From the NCBI GenBank assembly GCA_964564635.1, contig CAZMAR010000004.1, positions 108,226 through 172,225 on the forward strand: 64,000 nt of DNA, given 5' to 3'. Made by a program: the position numbers and the translations under genes. Positions 1 to 10,800 of this stretch are shown in pieces. This DNA is from Tepidaquicella sp964564635. GTDB lineage: Bacteria > Bacteroidota > Ignavibacteria > Tepidaquicellales > Tepidaquicellaceae. Within the stretch, counting starts at the first letter, position 1; each line of letters starts with the position of its first letter. Under the pieces are notes generated by a model. The model was not told where the DNA came from. It saw only the letters and a program-made list of their open reading frames with translations, and did not search any database.

Positions 1-1398
1 CATCTTGACTTTGACTCGCTTATATGGTTAGAAGAATATTTAAAAGAATATAATGGTAGCTTCATTATTGTATCACACGAAAAGAAATTTTTAAATAGTC
101 TTGTGAAAAAAATTCTTGAACTCTCTTTCGGTAAAATTACAGAATATTCTGGTAATTTTAATTTTTATGAAAAAGAAAAAAAACTCAGGAATCAACAGCG
201 GGAGAGCGAAATAAAGAACAGGCAGAAGTATTTAAAAGAGCAGAAAAGATTTATAGAAAGATTTCGCTATAAAGCAACCAAAGCAAGTGCGGTTCAAAGT
301 AGAATTAAAATGCTTGAGAAACTCACACCAATAGAGGGTGAATTAGACGAGAAAGAGATTAATTTTAGTTTCCCACCGGCTTTAAACTGTGGAAAAATTA
401 TTGTTGAAGTGAATGATTTATGGAAAACTTATGATGGAGAAAATTATGTTTTACAAGATATTAATTTTTCAATATCAAGGGGAGAAAAAATTGCTATTCT
501 TGGGGTAAACGGTGCTGGTAAATCTACTCTTGCGAAAATAATTGCTGGTAAAGAAAATTATCAAAAGGGAAAAATTTCTTTTGGATATAATGTGGTTCTT
601 CAATATTATTCTCAGAATCAATCTGATGAAATGAATCCTGAATTAACAGTACTTCAAACATTACAGCAGGTCTCGGAGAATATTAATGAGACAACACTGC
701 GAGCAATACTTGGTAGTTTTTTATTTTCTGATGATGACGTTTATAAAACTGTTGGTATATTATCAGGTGGAGAAAAATCAAGATTGGCGCTTGCAAAAAT
801 GCTCGTTGCTAAATCGAATTTCCTTATTCTTGACGAGCCTACAAACCATCTCGATATAAAATCAAAATCGGTATTGAAACAGGCACTTCTGAATTATGAA
901 GGTTCAGCATTGATAGTATCTCACGATAGAGATTTTCTTTCAGGATTAACTAATAGAATCATAGAGGTAAAAGATGGTAATATAAAAAGCTTTTTATACA
1001 GTATAGAAGAATACAGTGAATTAAAAAGAGAGCAAATACTTTCTGAAAAGTTACAAGTACAGACGACAAAAGCAAACAAAAAACAGGAAAAAAGTAATTC
1101 TCCTTATTTAAAAGGACTTGAAATTAAAGCAAGAAAGAAAGAAATTGTAAAAAAAATAAATGCTCTTAAAAAGAAAGTTTCTGAAAATGAAGAAAAAATA
1201 ATTTCTTTAGAGAGTAGAAAAAAAGAAATTGAGATTTTAATGGCAAATGAGCATATTTATAAAGATATAAATAATTTTATTGAGTTAAAAAAAGAGTATA
1301 TGGCTATAGATGAAGAGCTTGATGTATTAAACAAAGAGTGGAATTTATACATTGAAGAAATTGAAAACTTTAATCAACAACTTTTATTAATCAAATAA
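1..1398 (+). CDS. ABC-F family ATP-binding protein (5' end outside window)
   Basis: The reading frame is open from the first base, so the N-terminal part (first nucleotide-binding domain) lies outside the window. The visible part starts in the D-loop ('HLD') and H-switch ('SHE') of the first ABC domain. A charged interdomain linker follows, then a complete second ABC domain: Walker A GVNGAGKST at 502-528, signature LSGGEKSRLALAKM near 760-800, and Walker B with 'LDEPTNHLD' near 825-855. The last ~100 residues form a Lys/Glu-rich coiled coil. Two ABC domains on one chain, with no membrane segment and a linker, are the ABC-F hallmarks. Family members act on ribosomes as translation factors or antibiotic-resistance factors; the subtype (Uup, EttA, YbiT, YdiF) cannot be set without the N-terminus. 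The C-terminal coiled coil recalls Uup/YdiF. The next gene starts 8 nt downstream. Confidence 0.9.
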   Translation, partial: HLDFDSLIWLEEYLKEYNGSFIIVSHEKKFLNSLVKKILELSFGKITEYSGNFNFYEKEKKLRNQQRESEIKNRQKYLKEQKRFIERFRYKATKASAVQSRIKMLEKLTPIEGELDEKEINFSFPPALNCGKIIVEVNDLWKTYDGENYVLQDINFSISRGEKIAILGVNGAGKSTLAKIIAGKENYQKGKISFGYNVVLQYYSQNQSDEMNPELTVLQTLQQVSENINETTLRAILGSFLFSDDDVYKTVGILSGGEKSRLALAKMLVAKSNFLILDEPTNHLDIKSKSVLKQALLNYEGSALIVSHDRDFLSGLTNRIIEVKDGNIKSFLYSIEEYSELKREQILSEKLQVQTTKANKKQEKSNSPYLKGLEIKARKKEIVKKINALKKKVSENEEKIISLESRKKEIEILMANEHIYKDINNFIELKKEYMAIDEELDVLNKEWNLYIEEIENFNQQLLLIK

Positions 1399-1406
1399 TT
1401 TAAGTT

Positions 1407-2162
1407 ATGAAAGATTTAATTAGATTCTTTATTTGTCTAATCGTGGTATTTTCTGTTGTAAGTTCAGTAAATGCAGGTGATCCAGATGATATAAAATCTG
1501 GTAATTCTGTTATTAAGGTAAATAAAGATAAATTGTTATCCGATTATAAAACAAAGAAAAAGGAATACGACATTAAGACCGGTAAACCGATAGATTTTTA
1601 TATTGACTTCCATTTAGGACTTGGAGCGACAAATGCTTCAATCAGTAATGCAACTAATAATGGTTCTTATGAGACAGCATCCAAATTAGGGGCTATGCTT
1701 GGTGGTGCTGTTCATTTGAATTTATTTGATATTGTTAGTTTTACTTCCGGTTTAGATATACAGGGTAAAAGTTTCAAATTCACTCCTCCGACAACAGATA
1801 CACTTGCTATTAATACTATGGGATTAGGTGAAAAGGAACTTTCAAATACATATCTAAATATTCCCTTCAATATAAATGTTGGTGGAATGATTTCGGAAAA
1901 AATTGGGCTGATTTTTCACGGTGGTCCTTATATTGGTCTCAGGTTGAATAATGATAACTTCGCAGGATTAGGTTATAAAAATTTTGATTTAGGATTGAAT
2001 GGTACTTTAGTTCTTAATTATGTTATTCAATATCCTTTAAGTATTATTTTTGGTACTAAATTTGAATTCGGTGGCTTGAACAGACTCGGAAGTACAAACC
2101 TAATTGAAAATATTTCTACCAGTAATTATTCCTTTTTCTCTGGTGCGAGAATATGGTTCTAA
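1407..2162 (+). CDS. Outer-membrane beta-barrel protein (PorT-like)
   Basis: This is a 251-residue protein with a cleavable signal peptide (hydrophobic residues ~6-22, ending 'VNAGD'). A short charged region is followed by alternating Gly/aromatic beta-strands such as 'DFHLGLGATNA', and the chain ends in the aromatic 'SGARIWF' typical of outer-membrane barrels. This pattern is common in FCB-group 'outer membrane beta-barrel' (PorT/OMP_b-brl) proteins, whose substrates are mostly unknown. The gene begins 8 nt after the ABC-F gene and ends 12 nt before the hydrolase gene, so it probably belongs to the same transcript. No specific function can be assigned. Confidence 0.75.
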   Translation: MKDLIRFFICLIVVFSVVSSVNAGDPDDIKSGNSVIKVNKDKLLSDYKTKKKEYDIKTGKPIDFYIDFHLGLGATNASISNATNNGSYETASKLGAMLGGAVHLNLFDIVSFTSGLDIQGKSFKFTPPTTDTLAINTMGLGEKELSNTYLNIPFNINVGGMISEKIGLIFHGGPYIGLRLNNDNFAGLGYKNFDLGLNGTLVLNYVIQYPLSIIFGTKFEFGGLNRLGSTNLIENISTSNYSFFSGARIWF

Positions 2163-2174
2163 AATTTTCTTTCT

Positions 2175-3023
2175 ATGATTATTGGTAATTATAAAATTGC
2201 TTCTTTAATTTCAGGTTATTTTAAACTTGATGGAGGTATTGTTTTTGGAATTATTCCTAAAGCACTGTGGTCAAGAACCAATACCGCTGATTCTGATAAC
2301 CGTGTCCAATTATGCAATAGAATTTTATTTCTGGATAACGGTAAAAGAAAAATTATTATTGATACCGGTACAGGTGACAAGCTCTCCAAAAAGTTGAAGG
2401 AAATTTACGCAATAAATAATTCTGAGTATAACTTATTTGGAGAACTGGCAAAAATAAATGTAAAACCAGAGGAGATAACAGATGTTTTTCTAACACATCT
2501 GCATTTTGATCATGCCGGTGGTGCAACTTATTATAACAGTAATAAAGAAATTTGCGCTTCTTTTCCTGAGGCTGTTTATTATATACAGGAGAGGCATTAT
2601 AAATGGGCAATTGAACCAACTGAAAGGGATAAAGCGAGTTTTTTCATTAATGATTTTGAACCATTAAAAAAGAGAGGACAACTAAAATTTATTGATGGCA
2701 ATTATAAATTTGATGAGTTCATTGAACTAATTGTTTTAAATGGACACACGAGAGATATGACAGCTGTTAAAATTTCTGATGGTAATATTACCTTATTTCA
2801 TTCTGCTGATTTAATACCTATGGAAGCGCATATTTCTTTACCGGCAATTTCTGCTATAGATGCTTTTCCTTTGATGACTTTATATGAAAAAAAGTTGTTT
2901 TTAAGTAATGCTGTTTTAGAAAATTGGATTCTCTTTCTCTGTCATGACCCTGAAACCGAATGTCTAAAAGTTAATTTCGATAGGGAAAGATTTTTTACTA
3001 AAGAGAAATTATATATAAGATAA
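2175..3023 (+). CDS. MBL-fold metallo-hydrolase
   Basis: This 282-residue protein of the metallo-beta-lactamase fold has the zinc-binding HxHxDH motif in 'THLHFDHAGG' near residue 113. Further ligand positions are visible in 'LNGHTRDM' (His), 'FHSADLIP' (Asp) and 'FLCHDPET' (His), so the di-metal site looks complete. There is no signal peptide, so it is probably cytoplasmic. The family includes lactonases, glyoxalase II-like thioesterases and phosphodiesterases; the layout resembles the AHL-lactonase-like branch, but the substrate cannot be read from sequence. Its stop codon directly abuts the TTG start of the symporter gene, which suggests co-expression. Confidence 0.85.
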   Translation: MIIGNYKIASLISGYFKLDGGIVFGIIPKALWSRTNTADSDNRVQLCNRILFLDNGKRKIIIDTGTGDKLSKKLKEIYAINNSEYNLFGELAKINVKPEEITDVFLTHLHFDHAGGATYYNSNKEICASFPEAVYYIQERHYKWAIEPTERDKASFFINDFEPLKKRGQLKFIDGNYKFDEFIELIVLNGHTRDMTAVKISDGNITLFHSADLIPMEAHISLPAISAIDAFPLMTLYEKKLFLSNAVLENWILFLCHDPETECLKVNFDRERFFTKEKLYIR

Positions 3024-4523
3024 TTGGTTTTTTCTACCATAGATTACATTATAGTTTTTTTATATCTATTTGCTATTGCTGCTTTTGGGATTATTTCTTC
3101 AGGCAGGCAAAAAAATGTAAAAGACTATTTCCTCGGTTCAAAAAAAATTCCCTGGTGGGCAGTGTGCATTTCAGTAGTTGCTACTGAAACAAGCACTTTA
3201 ACTTTTATTAGTATCCCTGGTCTTGCTTACTTAACAAATATGAATTTCCTTCAAATCGCATTTGGATATTTAATTGGGAGAATTATTGTTGCTTTGGTCT
3301 TTATTCCTAAATATTATAAAGGTGAAATTGAAACTGCATATCAATTCTTGGGTAATAGATTTGGTTCTCCTATGAGAAAATATGCCTCTATTACTTTCAT
3401 TTTGTTAAGAATTTTTTCTGATGGCGTTCGACTGTTTATAACTGCAATACCAATCAAATTTATTACCGGATGGACTTATTTCGAATGCATATTGATTGTT
3501 AGTGTCGTAACATTGATATATTCATATATTGGTGGGATTAAAGCGGTTATCTGGACGGATGTTATTCAAATGTTTATTTATATGTTTGCGGCAATTGGTT
3601 CAATTATTATTATTTATAATTTAATTCCTGGTGGGTGGAATAATATTTTTAATACCGCTTTAGAAAAAGGGAAATTAGAGGTACTGAACCTGAACTTTTT
3701 AAGCATAAAAGATTTTTTCTCTGGGCAGTATAATTTATTAGGTGGTTTAATCGGTGGTGCATTTCTTTCTATGGCTTCACACGGTACAGATCAGTTAATT
3801 GTTCAGAGACTATTAACCTGTGAAGATAAAAAGTCATCGCAAAAAGCCGTTATTACAAGCGGAGTTATCATTATTTTTCAGTTTTTTATTTTCCTTCTTA
3901 TAGGCGTAATGTTGTATGTACTTTATAACGGTATGGATTTTCATAAAATGTCTATTGGTAATTATTTTTTAACAAAACCGGATGAAATATTCCCTAAATT
4001 TATTATAGAAAATCATCCTGCTGGAATGAGCGGGCTGGTTGTTGCAGGTTTGCTTTCTGCTTCTATGTCTACATTATCATCCGTTTTTAATTCTCTTTCC
4101 GCTACCACTGTAATGGATTTATTTAAAAAATTTATTGGTGATGATTCAAAAAAACATTTATTCTTTTCCCGACTCGCTACTCTTTTCTGGGGTATTGTAA
4201 TCATTAGTACGAGTTTACTTTTTCAGGATGAAAAAAGTCCCGCAGTTGATTTTGCTTTAAAAATTCAATCTATTATTTACGGTGGATTACTTGGGGTTTT
4301 CTTGCTCGGAATTGTTAGTACTTCTGCTACTTTAAAAGATGCGATTATCTCTTATACAGTTACTATTATTTCCCTTGTTCTACTTTTCCTGTTACCGCAA
4401 TTCAATATTATACCTGCTTTGAATTTAACCTGGTTTACTCTTTTCGGTGTTATAATATGTATTATTACAGGGTCTATATCTAATCTTTTTAAGAGTAATA
4501 AAAGTAAATCTATTGATATCTGA
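3024..4523 (+). CDS. Sodium:solute symporter family (SSS) transporter
   Basis: This 499-residue polytopic membrane protein has about 13 hydrophobic segments. The N-terminus is 'TIDYIIVFLYLFAIAAFGI', followed by the typical 'YFLGSKKIPWWAVCISVVATE' region. 'ASHGTDQLIVQRLL' and 'GLLSASMSTLSSVFNS' are conserved SSS elements, the second near the sodium site in TM8. Family members couple Na+ entry to uptake of sugars, myo-inositol, sialic acid, proline or similar solutes; the substrate here is unknown. The start codon is TTG at 3024, immediately after the preceding stop, with no in-frame ATG before the first membrane segment. Its 3' end overlaps the TTG start of priA by 11 nt. Confidence 0.88.
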   Translation: MVFSTIDYIIVFLYLFAIAAFGIISSGRQKNVKDYFLGSKKIPWWAVCISVVATETSTLTFISIPGLAYLTNMNFLQIAFGYLIGRIIVALVFIPKYYKGEIETAYQFLGNRFGSPMRKYASITFILLRIFSDGVRLFITAIPIKFITGWTYFECILIVSVVTLIYSYIGGIKAVIWTDVIQMFIYMFAAIGSIIIIYNLIPGGWNNIFNTALEKGKLEVLNLNFLSIKDFFSGQYNLLGGLIGGAFLSMASHGTDQLIVQRLLTCEDKKSSQKAVITSGVIIIFQFFIFLLIGVMLYVLYNGMDFHKMSIGNYFLTKPDEIFPKFIIENHPAGMSGLVVAGLLSASMSTLSSVFNSLSATTVMDLFKKFIGDDSKKHLFFSRLATLFWGIVIISTSLLFQDEKSPAVDFALKIQSIIYGGLLGVFLLGIVSTSATLKDAIISYTVTIISLVLLFLLPQFNIIPALNLTWFTLFGVIICIITGSISNLFKSNKSKSIDI

Positions 4524-7020
4524 ATTTGTAAATATTGCTTTCAATTTACCTCTCAGGAAATTATTCTCATATAAAATCCCTCAGGCTCTTCTCGAAAAAG
4601 CACAGCCTGGAATGAGAGCAATTGTTCCTTTTGGCAAAAAGATATTAACGGGAATTATTTTTGAATATTCTGAATCTAAAGATTTTAAAGTAAAAGAAAT
4701 TAAATCGCTTCTTGATGAAGAAAGGATTCTCGAAGATGAATATCTTAATTTTTGTAAGTGGTTATCTGAGTATTATGTTTCTCCAATCGGGGAATTGTTA
4801 TTCTCCGGGATTCCGAGAAAAACAAATTTAACTTCTGATATTTATTATTTTTTGACTGACAATTATTTAGATGCTTTTGATAAAATCAAGTCTAAAGAAG
4901 AGGTCCTCGTTTGGATTTTTGATTTATTTAAAAACGATTCATCAGTTAGCCTGACAAAAAAACAAATTGAAAAAAAATTAAATATTGAAAACGCTAAAAA
5001 ATACATTGATATATTATTAGAGGCAGGGGTTATTGAATCAGAAAAGTCATACTCAAGTCCTACAAAACCTAAATTTGTAAAAGTTATAAGCAGGAATTTT
5101 GATGTGAAAAATCTTAATGATATTTTCCTGAGAGAGAAAATCAAATCACCAAAACAAAGGCAGGCTCTTGAAGAATTGTGCAAATCTGAAAATCTTACCC
5201 TACAGGATTTAATTAAACAAACAGGAATTTCTTCCTCTTCTTTGCATACATTATTGAAAAAAGATTTAATTATAATTTCTGAAAAGAGAGTTACAAGGCA
5301 ATCAGGAGATATCTTTACTGAACCGCACAAGGAGATTATTTTAAATGATGCTCAAAAATTTTGTCTTGATAATATCGTAAACTCAATTCTCAAAAATGAG
5401 TTTCGCACTTTTCTTCTTCACGGTGTTACGGGAAGTGGAAAAACCGAAGTATATATAAGAGCAATTAAAGAATTATTGAAGCAGGAAAAACAGGCGATTG
5501 TACTCGTACCTGAAATATCTTTAACCCCCCAACTTATTCATAGATTTAAAAATAATTTTGGTAATATAATTGGAGTTATACATAGTCGTTTATCAGATGG
5601 CGAAAGACTGGATACTTTTGATAGAATTCGTTCTATGAAATATAAAATTGTAATTGGTGCAAGATCTGCTTTATTTTCACCGGTAAAAAAACTCGGTTTG
5701 ATTGTCGTTGATGAGGAACATGACACTTCTTATAAACAAGAATCTTCTCCACGTTACAATGCACGCGATGCTGCAATTATGCGAGCTAAAATAAATTCTA
5801 TTCCTGTTATACTTGGTTCTGCTACTCCTTCTATAGAATCATATTATAATGCGTCTGTTAATAAATATACTCTACTGAATTTACCTGAAAGAGCCACAAA
5901 AATTAATATGCCGAAAATTCTTGTTGTTGATATCAGGCATAAAACACCATTTGATTTTGATAAAGTTGATAGAGAATATATTTTAACTTTGATTGAGAAA
6001 ACCAGAGTAAGATTTCTCTCAAGAGAATTAGTACTTGCTATTGATAGAAGGCTCTCAAAAGGTGAAAATGTTATTCTACTACAAAACAGGCGGGGCTATC
6101 ATTCTTATCTTGAATGTATTGATTGTGGAAATGTTGAAATGTGTAGAAAGTGTAGTATAGCACTTACTTTCCATAAATCTTTCAATTTGCTTAAATGTCA
6201 TTATTGTGGGTTTTCCAAATCTCGAATTGATAGTTGTTCTGTATGTGGATCTAAAAGATTAATTGAAAAGGGAACAGGTACTGAAAGAATTGAAGAGGAG
6301 ATTATTAAGCTATTTCCCTCAGCAAGAATTTCAAGATTGGATTCCGATGCTATCACTTCAAGAAAAAAATATGAAACTATATTAAATGAATTTAGTACAG
6401 GTAAAATTGATATTCTTGTTGGTACTCAGATTATTGCAAAAGGACTTGATTTTCCGAATGTTACTCTCGTTGGTGTGATTAATGCAGATATTGGCTTGTT
6501 ACATCCTGATTTCAGAGCAACAGAGCGAACTTATCAAATTCTTACACAGGTTGCCGGTAGAAGTGGTAGAAGTGAGAAAGTTGGTGAAGTAATTATACAG
6601 ACATCTCATCCTGATTATAAAGTCTTTGAGTTTGTTAGGAATTATGATTTTGACGGTTATTACAATTATGAAATTTCAACGAGAAAACTTGGCGCATACC
6701 CTCCTTTTTCTCGATTAGCATTGGTTGAAGTTAACGCAAAAGATAAATTAGTTTCTGAGTCTAAAATCAAAGAAATTTTCAACTTTCTTGTTAATGCTGA
6801 TAGAAAAAAATTTTTAAATGTTTTATCCCCAGTTCAACCTTTATTCTCTAAATTAAGGGAGCGACATAGATACCATATAATAATAAAATCAAAAAAATCT
6901 TTAGACCCATCAGGTAAATATCTTACTGCAATATTGAATCTACTACCTGAATATGTGGATAAAAACATTCCATCATCTGTTAGGGTAATTATAGATGTGG
7001 ACCCGCTAACTTTATTATAA
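4513..7020 (+). CDS. priA: Primosomal protein N', replication-restart helicase PriA
   Basis: This 835-residue PriA loads the replicative helicase at collapsed forks (3'-5' superfamily 2 helicase). The order is an N-terminal DNA-binding domain ('IAFNLPLRKLFSYKIP'), a winged-helix region, Walker A GVTGSGKTEVY at ~304, the DEEH box at ~400 and 'GSATPS'. Eight cysteines between ~535 and 580 (CIDCGNVEMC...CRKC...CHYC...CSVC) form the two zinc sites of the primosome-binding region. 'GTQIIAKGLDFPNVTLV' and 'QVAGRSGR' (motifs V and VI) follow. The length is slightly above the E. coli protein (732) because of the region between 150 and 280. The start is TTG inside the end of the symporter gene, so translation is probably coupled. 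Confidence 0.95.
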   Translation: MISEFVNIAFNLPLRKLFSYKIPQALLEKAQPGMRAIVPFGKKILTGIIFEYSESKDFKVKEIKSLLDEERILEDEYLNFCKWLSEYYVSPIGELLFSGIPRKTNLTSDIYYFLTDNYLDAFDKIKSKEEVLVWIFDLFKNDSSVSLTKKQIEKKLNIENAKKYIDILLEAGVIESEKSYSSPTKPKFVKVISRNFDVKNLNDIFLREKIKSPKQRQALEELCKSENLTLQDLIKQTGISSSSLHTLLKKDLIIISEKRVTRQSGDIFTEPHKEIILNDAQKFCLDNIVNSILKNEFRTFLLHGVTGSGKTEVYIRAIKELLKQEKQAIVLVPEISLTPQLIHRFKNNFGNIIGVIHSRLSDGERLDTFDRIRSMKYKIVIGARSALFSPVKKLGLIVVDEEHDTSYKQESSPRYNARDAAIMRAKINSIPVILGSATPSIESYYNASVNKYTLLNLPERATKINMPKILVVDIRHKTPFDFDKVDREYILTLIEKTRVRFLSRELVLAIDRRLSKGENVILLQNRRGYHSYLECIDCGNVEMCRKCSIALTFHKSFNLLKCHYCGFSKSRIDSCSVCGSKRLIEKGTGTERIEEEIIKLFPSARISRLDSDAITSRKKYETILNEFSTGKIDILVGTQIIAKGLDFPNVTLVGVINADIGLLHPDFRATERTYQILTQVAGRSGRSEKVGEVIIQTSHPDYKVFEFVRNYDFDGYYNYEISTRKLGAYPPFSRLALVEVNAKDKLVSESKIKEIFNFLVNADRKKFLNVLSPVQPLFSKLRERHRYHIIIKSKKSLDPSGKYLTAILNLLPEYVDKNIPSSVRVIIDVDPLTLL

Positions 7021-7040
7021 TTTCACACCATTTAGTTCTG

Positions 7041-7112
7041 TGCCCCTGCAAGGATTCGAACCCTGACTATTGGTTCCGAAGACCAGTGTGCTATCCATTA
7101 CACCACAGGGGC
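7041..7112 (-). tRNA. tRNA-Arg, anticodon TCG
   Basis: The reverse strand folds into a complete 72-nt cloverleaf. The acceptor arms are GCCCCTG/CAGGGGC with discriminator A at 7041. The D stem is GTGT/GCAC with loop AATGGATA, which includes the A20 typical of tRNA-Arg. The anticodon stem CTGGT/ACCAA carries loop CTTCGGA, giving anticodon TCG (Arg, CGA codons), and the T arm is CAGGG-TTCGAAT-CCTTG. The outermost anticodon-stem pair is a C-A mismatch. The 3' CCA is not encoded, as usual in many bacteria outside the gamma-proteobacteria. The fold was drawn by hand. Confidence 0.88.
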
Positions 7113-7854
7113 AAAATAAACAGTATTGTAAAACTAAAAAATTATACACTATTTTACAATGATTAATATATATTTTTCTTTATATCTCTGCAAATTTCTC
7201 ATCACAATTGCAACAAAATCTTATATTCTTTTTAGGATTAATACATATTTGCGATGCAATGATAACTATTGAATAGTTTGCATGCTGCTTAATTTTCGTT
7301 TTTTGAATTAGAAATTTTTTTTAATTACAGAACAATATCCCTATAATTAGAAGTCTAATAAAATAATGAGAAATTATTTACTACTCCAATATTAAATCCG
7401 TATTTCTCTTATTTCGGGTTTCTATGCTCTCTGAATAAAAAAATATCTTTTCTCATTTTTGGTGACTATTGCGCAGACCTTCACCGCTGGTATACATACA
7501 AAACCTCTTTCTGATTTCATAACTCAGGATTTCTAAAAGGAAAGATTATATTAATTTAAAACTCCGAGGTGCAGGCAGGGAAGTTGTTAAATCAGTTAAA
7601 AAAAATGTTAGTATGGGAAAAAAATTTTTCAGGATATTGTAAAATTAAAAAAAAATTATTATATTAAAATCAATTGATGGGTTAGATTTGATTACTGAAA
7701 AAAAAGAGAAAAAAGTTATTATTAAAAAAATGATATTCTCAAGTTTAAATTTGAGAAAATCAGAGGGTTAGTTTAAATATTTAATAATATTTATTTAACT
7801 TTTTCAGGTACAAAATTTGCTTAATTTTTTTGGTAAAAATAAAATTTATTAGTT
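7113..7854. other. Long AT-rich intergenic region upstream of the giant surface-protein gene
   Basis: About 740 bp lie between the tRNA and the ATG at 7855. No open frame with recognisable protein similarity is present on either strand. A less AT-rich patch at ~7470-7600 stands out from the flanks and contains short open stretches, which might be a relic of a former gene, but I cannot identify it. The stretch just before 7855 has no Shine-Dalgarno sequence. It probably carries the promoter of the 6.2-kb gene, but no motif is clear enough to mark. Confidence 0.5.
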
Positions 7855-10800
7855 ATGAAAAAAAGTATTATACTTTTATTTTTATTAGCTATAATAATAG
7901 CTAATTCAAATATAACATTTTCACAAACAATTCGTACAGTGGGGGGTGCAGGAGCAAATTATTCAACCTTGAAAGATGCTTTTGACGCTATTAACAACGG
8001 TAGTATTACTGGAACTATTGTTTTGCAATTAACGGGGAGTACCACGGAAACAAATGCTATTACTCTAAATGCAAGTGGTACAGGTGGGGCAAATTATTCT
8101 TCAATTACTATTTATCCTACTGTATCAAATGTTGTAATAAGTGCTGAATTGAACACCAATATGATTTATTTAAATGGTGCCGATAATGTGACTTTTGATG
8201 GGAGGATAAATCAAAGTGGTAGCGATAAAAATTTAACTATTGTAAACACCAGTACCGGCACCTCTGCTACAACATTTAGACTTATCAATTCCGCAGTGAA
8301 TAATGTTATTTCTTATTGTACCATTAAAGGTTCTGGTACCAATGGTGCTCTCGGGATAATTACGATTTCAACAGCAAATACCGGTAACGGAAATGATAAT
8401 AATACAATTTCTAATAATGATATCACATCCAGTTCTGCTGGTAGAGCAAGGAATGGTATTTATTCTGCTGGAACACCCGGGAGGGATAATGATTACAATG
8501 TAATTTCCAATAACAATATTTATAATGTTTTCTCTCCTGATGGTAATTCTTATGCTATTTATTTATATTCTTATTCTAATAATTATACAATTTCTGACAA
8601 TAGTATTTATGATACCACAACTGTAGCACCATCTGGAAGTTATAATTATAACGGAATAAGAGTTCAAACAAATAGTAATAATACTGTAAGTGGCAATTAC
8701 ATAGGTGGCAGTCAGCCACAGTGTGGTGGCACCGCAATGACAATAAATGCTAATTACCCGCATTATTTTTGTGGTATTTATATTTCTGGTGGTTCTTCTG
8801 GGGCTTCTCTGGTTCAATATAATGTTATTAAGAATATAAACTATACAAGCACTCAGGCAAATCCTTTTGATGGGATATTTATTAACACTGGTAATGTTGA
8901 TGTTTATTATAATACAATTGGTTCAACTGATGAAAATAATTCAATCGTTGTAAATACTCCCTGTGCTTCAGCTTATGCAACTGTTTCGGGGGGGGGTGTA
9001 ACAAATGTTACATTAGTTGGTAGTGGAAGTGGATATACAACTGCACCTGTTATAACTTTTTCTGGTGGGGGTGCTTCTCAACCTGCACAGGCAGTTGCTA
9101 ATATTTCAAACGGGGTTGTTACAAGTATTACTCTTATAAGTGGTGGCTCTGGATATACATCCACTCCTTATGTTTTATTTGATGGTGCAACCTATTCTAC
9201 CACACATGGTATTATTCAAAATAGTGGTGGAACCGTTAATGTTAGTTATAATAACATAGGGGGTATTACAACTGTGGGTTCTACTACATACTCCCACGGA
9301 TTTGAAGGTATATATGTGAGAAGTGGGGGAGGTATTACTACTATTAATAATAATCTCTTCGGTAGTTTATATATAGAGAATAGTATTTATGTCTCTGCTA
9401 CTGCTCAGAACTCTCTTCAAAAGCAGGATATCTACGGTATATACAGTGCAAGTACAAATACAACGACTATTTCAGGAAACACAGTTGCAAATTTAACGAA
9501 TAACTACACCGGCAATTCATCTGCTACAAGGTCAAGAGGGATACAAACTATTGCCGGTACAAACACAATTACAAATAACACGGTCTGGAATATAAAAACT
9601 TCAAGTGGCCAAACATCAACAAAGTCAGCAGCATCATTAATAGGAATATCGCAAACAGCAAGTACATCTGGAACAACTCAAATAGTCACTGGAAATACTG
9701 TATACAATTTATATAATATAAACTCTTCGGCAGTTAGTTATTATATTTCAGGGATTTATTTCGTTGCTCCCACATCTGGGACAAATATAGTAGCAAATAA
9801 TTTTATTCATAGCATTTATCCTTCCAGTTCAAGTACTAACGCTGATATTGATGGAATAACTTTAAACGGAGGTTCAATTTATTGTTATAATAATATAATT
9901 TCTCTCGGAAATGGAATATCAACAGGCTATAAAATAAATGGTATTTGGGATGAAAATGGCACCAACTGCAGTAGTTATATTTATTTTAATACTGTATATA
10001 TTGGAGGTACAGTGAGTTCAGGTACTACATCTTATACCGCCTCAATTTGGAGTAATCAAAGTGGCACTACAAGAAATTATAGAAACAATATTTTTGCTAA
10101 TGGTAGAACTGGTGGGTCAGGTGGCTATCATTTATCAATTTATTTGGTAAATATTACTAACCTTACTATTGATTACAATGACTATTACAATGCAGCTGAA
10201 ACTCTTGGAAGAATTGGATCAAATCCAAAGAATAATTTAACTGTATGGAGGCAGGCAACAGGACAGGATGCAAATAGTACTGATATTAATCCTAATTTTA
10301 CCAATTCATCTGGAACAACAGCAGATGATTATTATGCATCAGCAAGTTTACCTGCTGCTAATAACACAGGAATAAATACAGATTATAAAGGTAATGCAAG
10401 AGCATCTACTCCTCAAATGGGAGCACTGGAATTAAACATAATATATGTCTGGCAGGGAAATACCAGTAGTAATTTTGGAACTGCAAGTAACTGGAGTGTT
10501 AATATGGTACCTCCTGATGGTGCAAATATATCGTTCGCTTCATCACCTGCAAATGATTGTGTTTTAGACCAGAATAGAGTAGTAGGGAAAATTACAAATT
10601 CACAGTCAAGCAAGAAACTTGTTGTAAATGGATATCAATTAACAATAAAAGGTGAACTTGATTTTTCTAATGGAGCTCAAATTGATGCTACAACCAGTAA
10701 TTCTACTGTAGTTTTCAATGGTACTTCCTTGCAGGATGTTCCTTCAGGTACATTTGTAAATAATACTTTAAATAATGTTACAATCAATAATAGTAACGGA

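Noticed and set aside
4863..5330. 155-codon open frame opposite priA
   Set aside because: It lies wholly antisense to a well-conserved gene, without a credible start, domain or signal.
7041..7854. tRNA-Arg as an integration site for an island carrying the giant surface gene
   Set aside because: The tRNA 3' end faces priA, not the giant gene, no duplicated tRNA 3' end was found, and no integrase is present.
8563..8817. 84-codon open frame opposite the giant surface protein gene
   Set aside because: It arises from the repetitive Asn/Thr/Ser codons of the sense strand and has no independent features.
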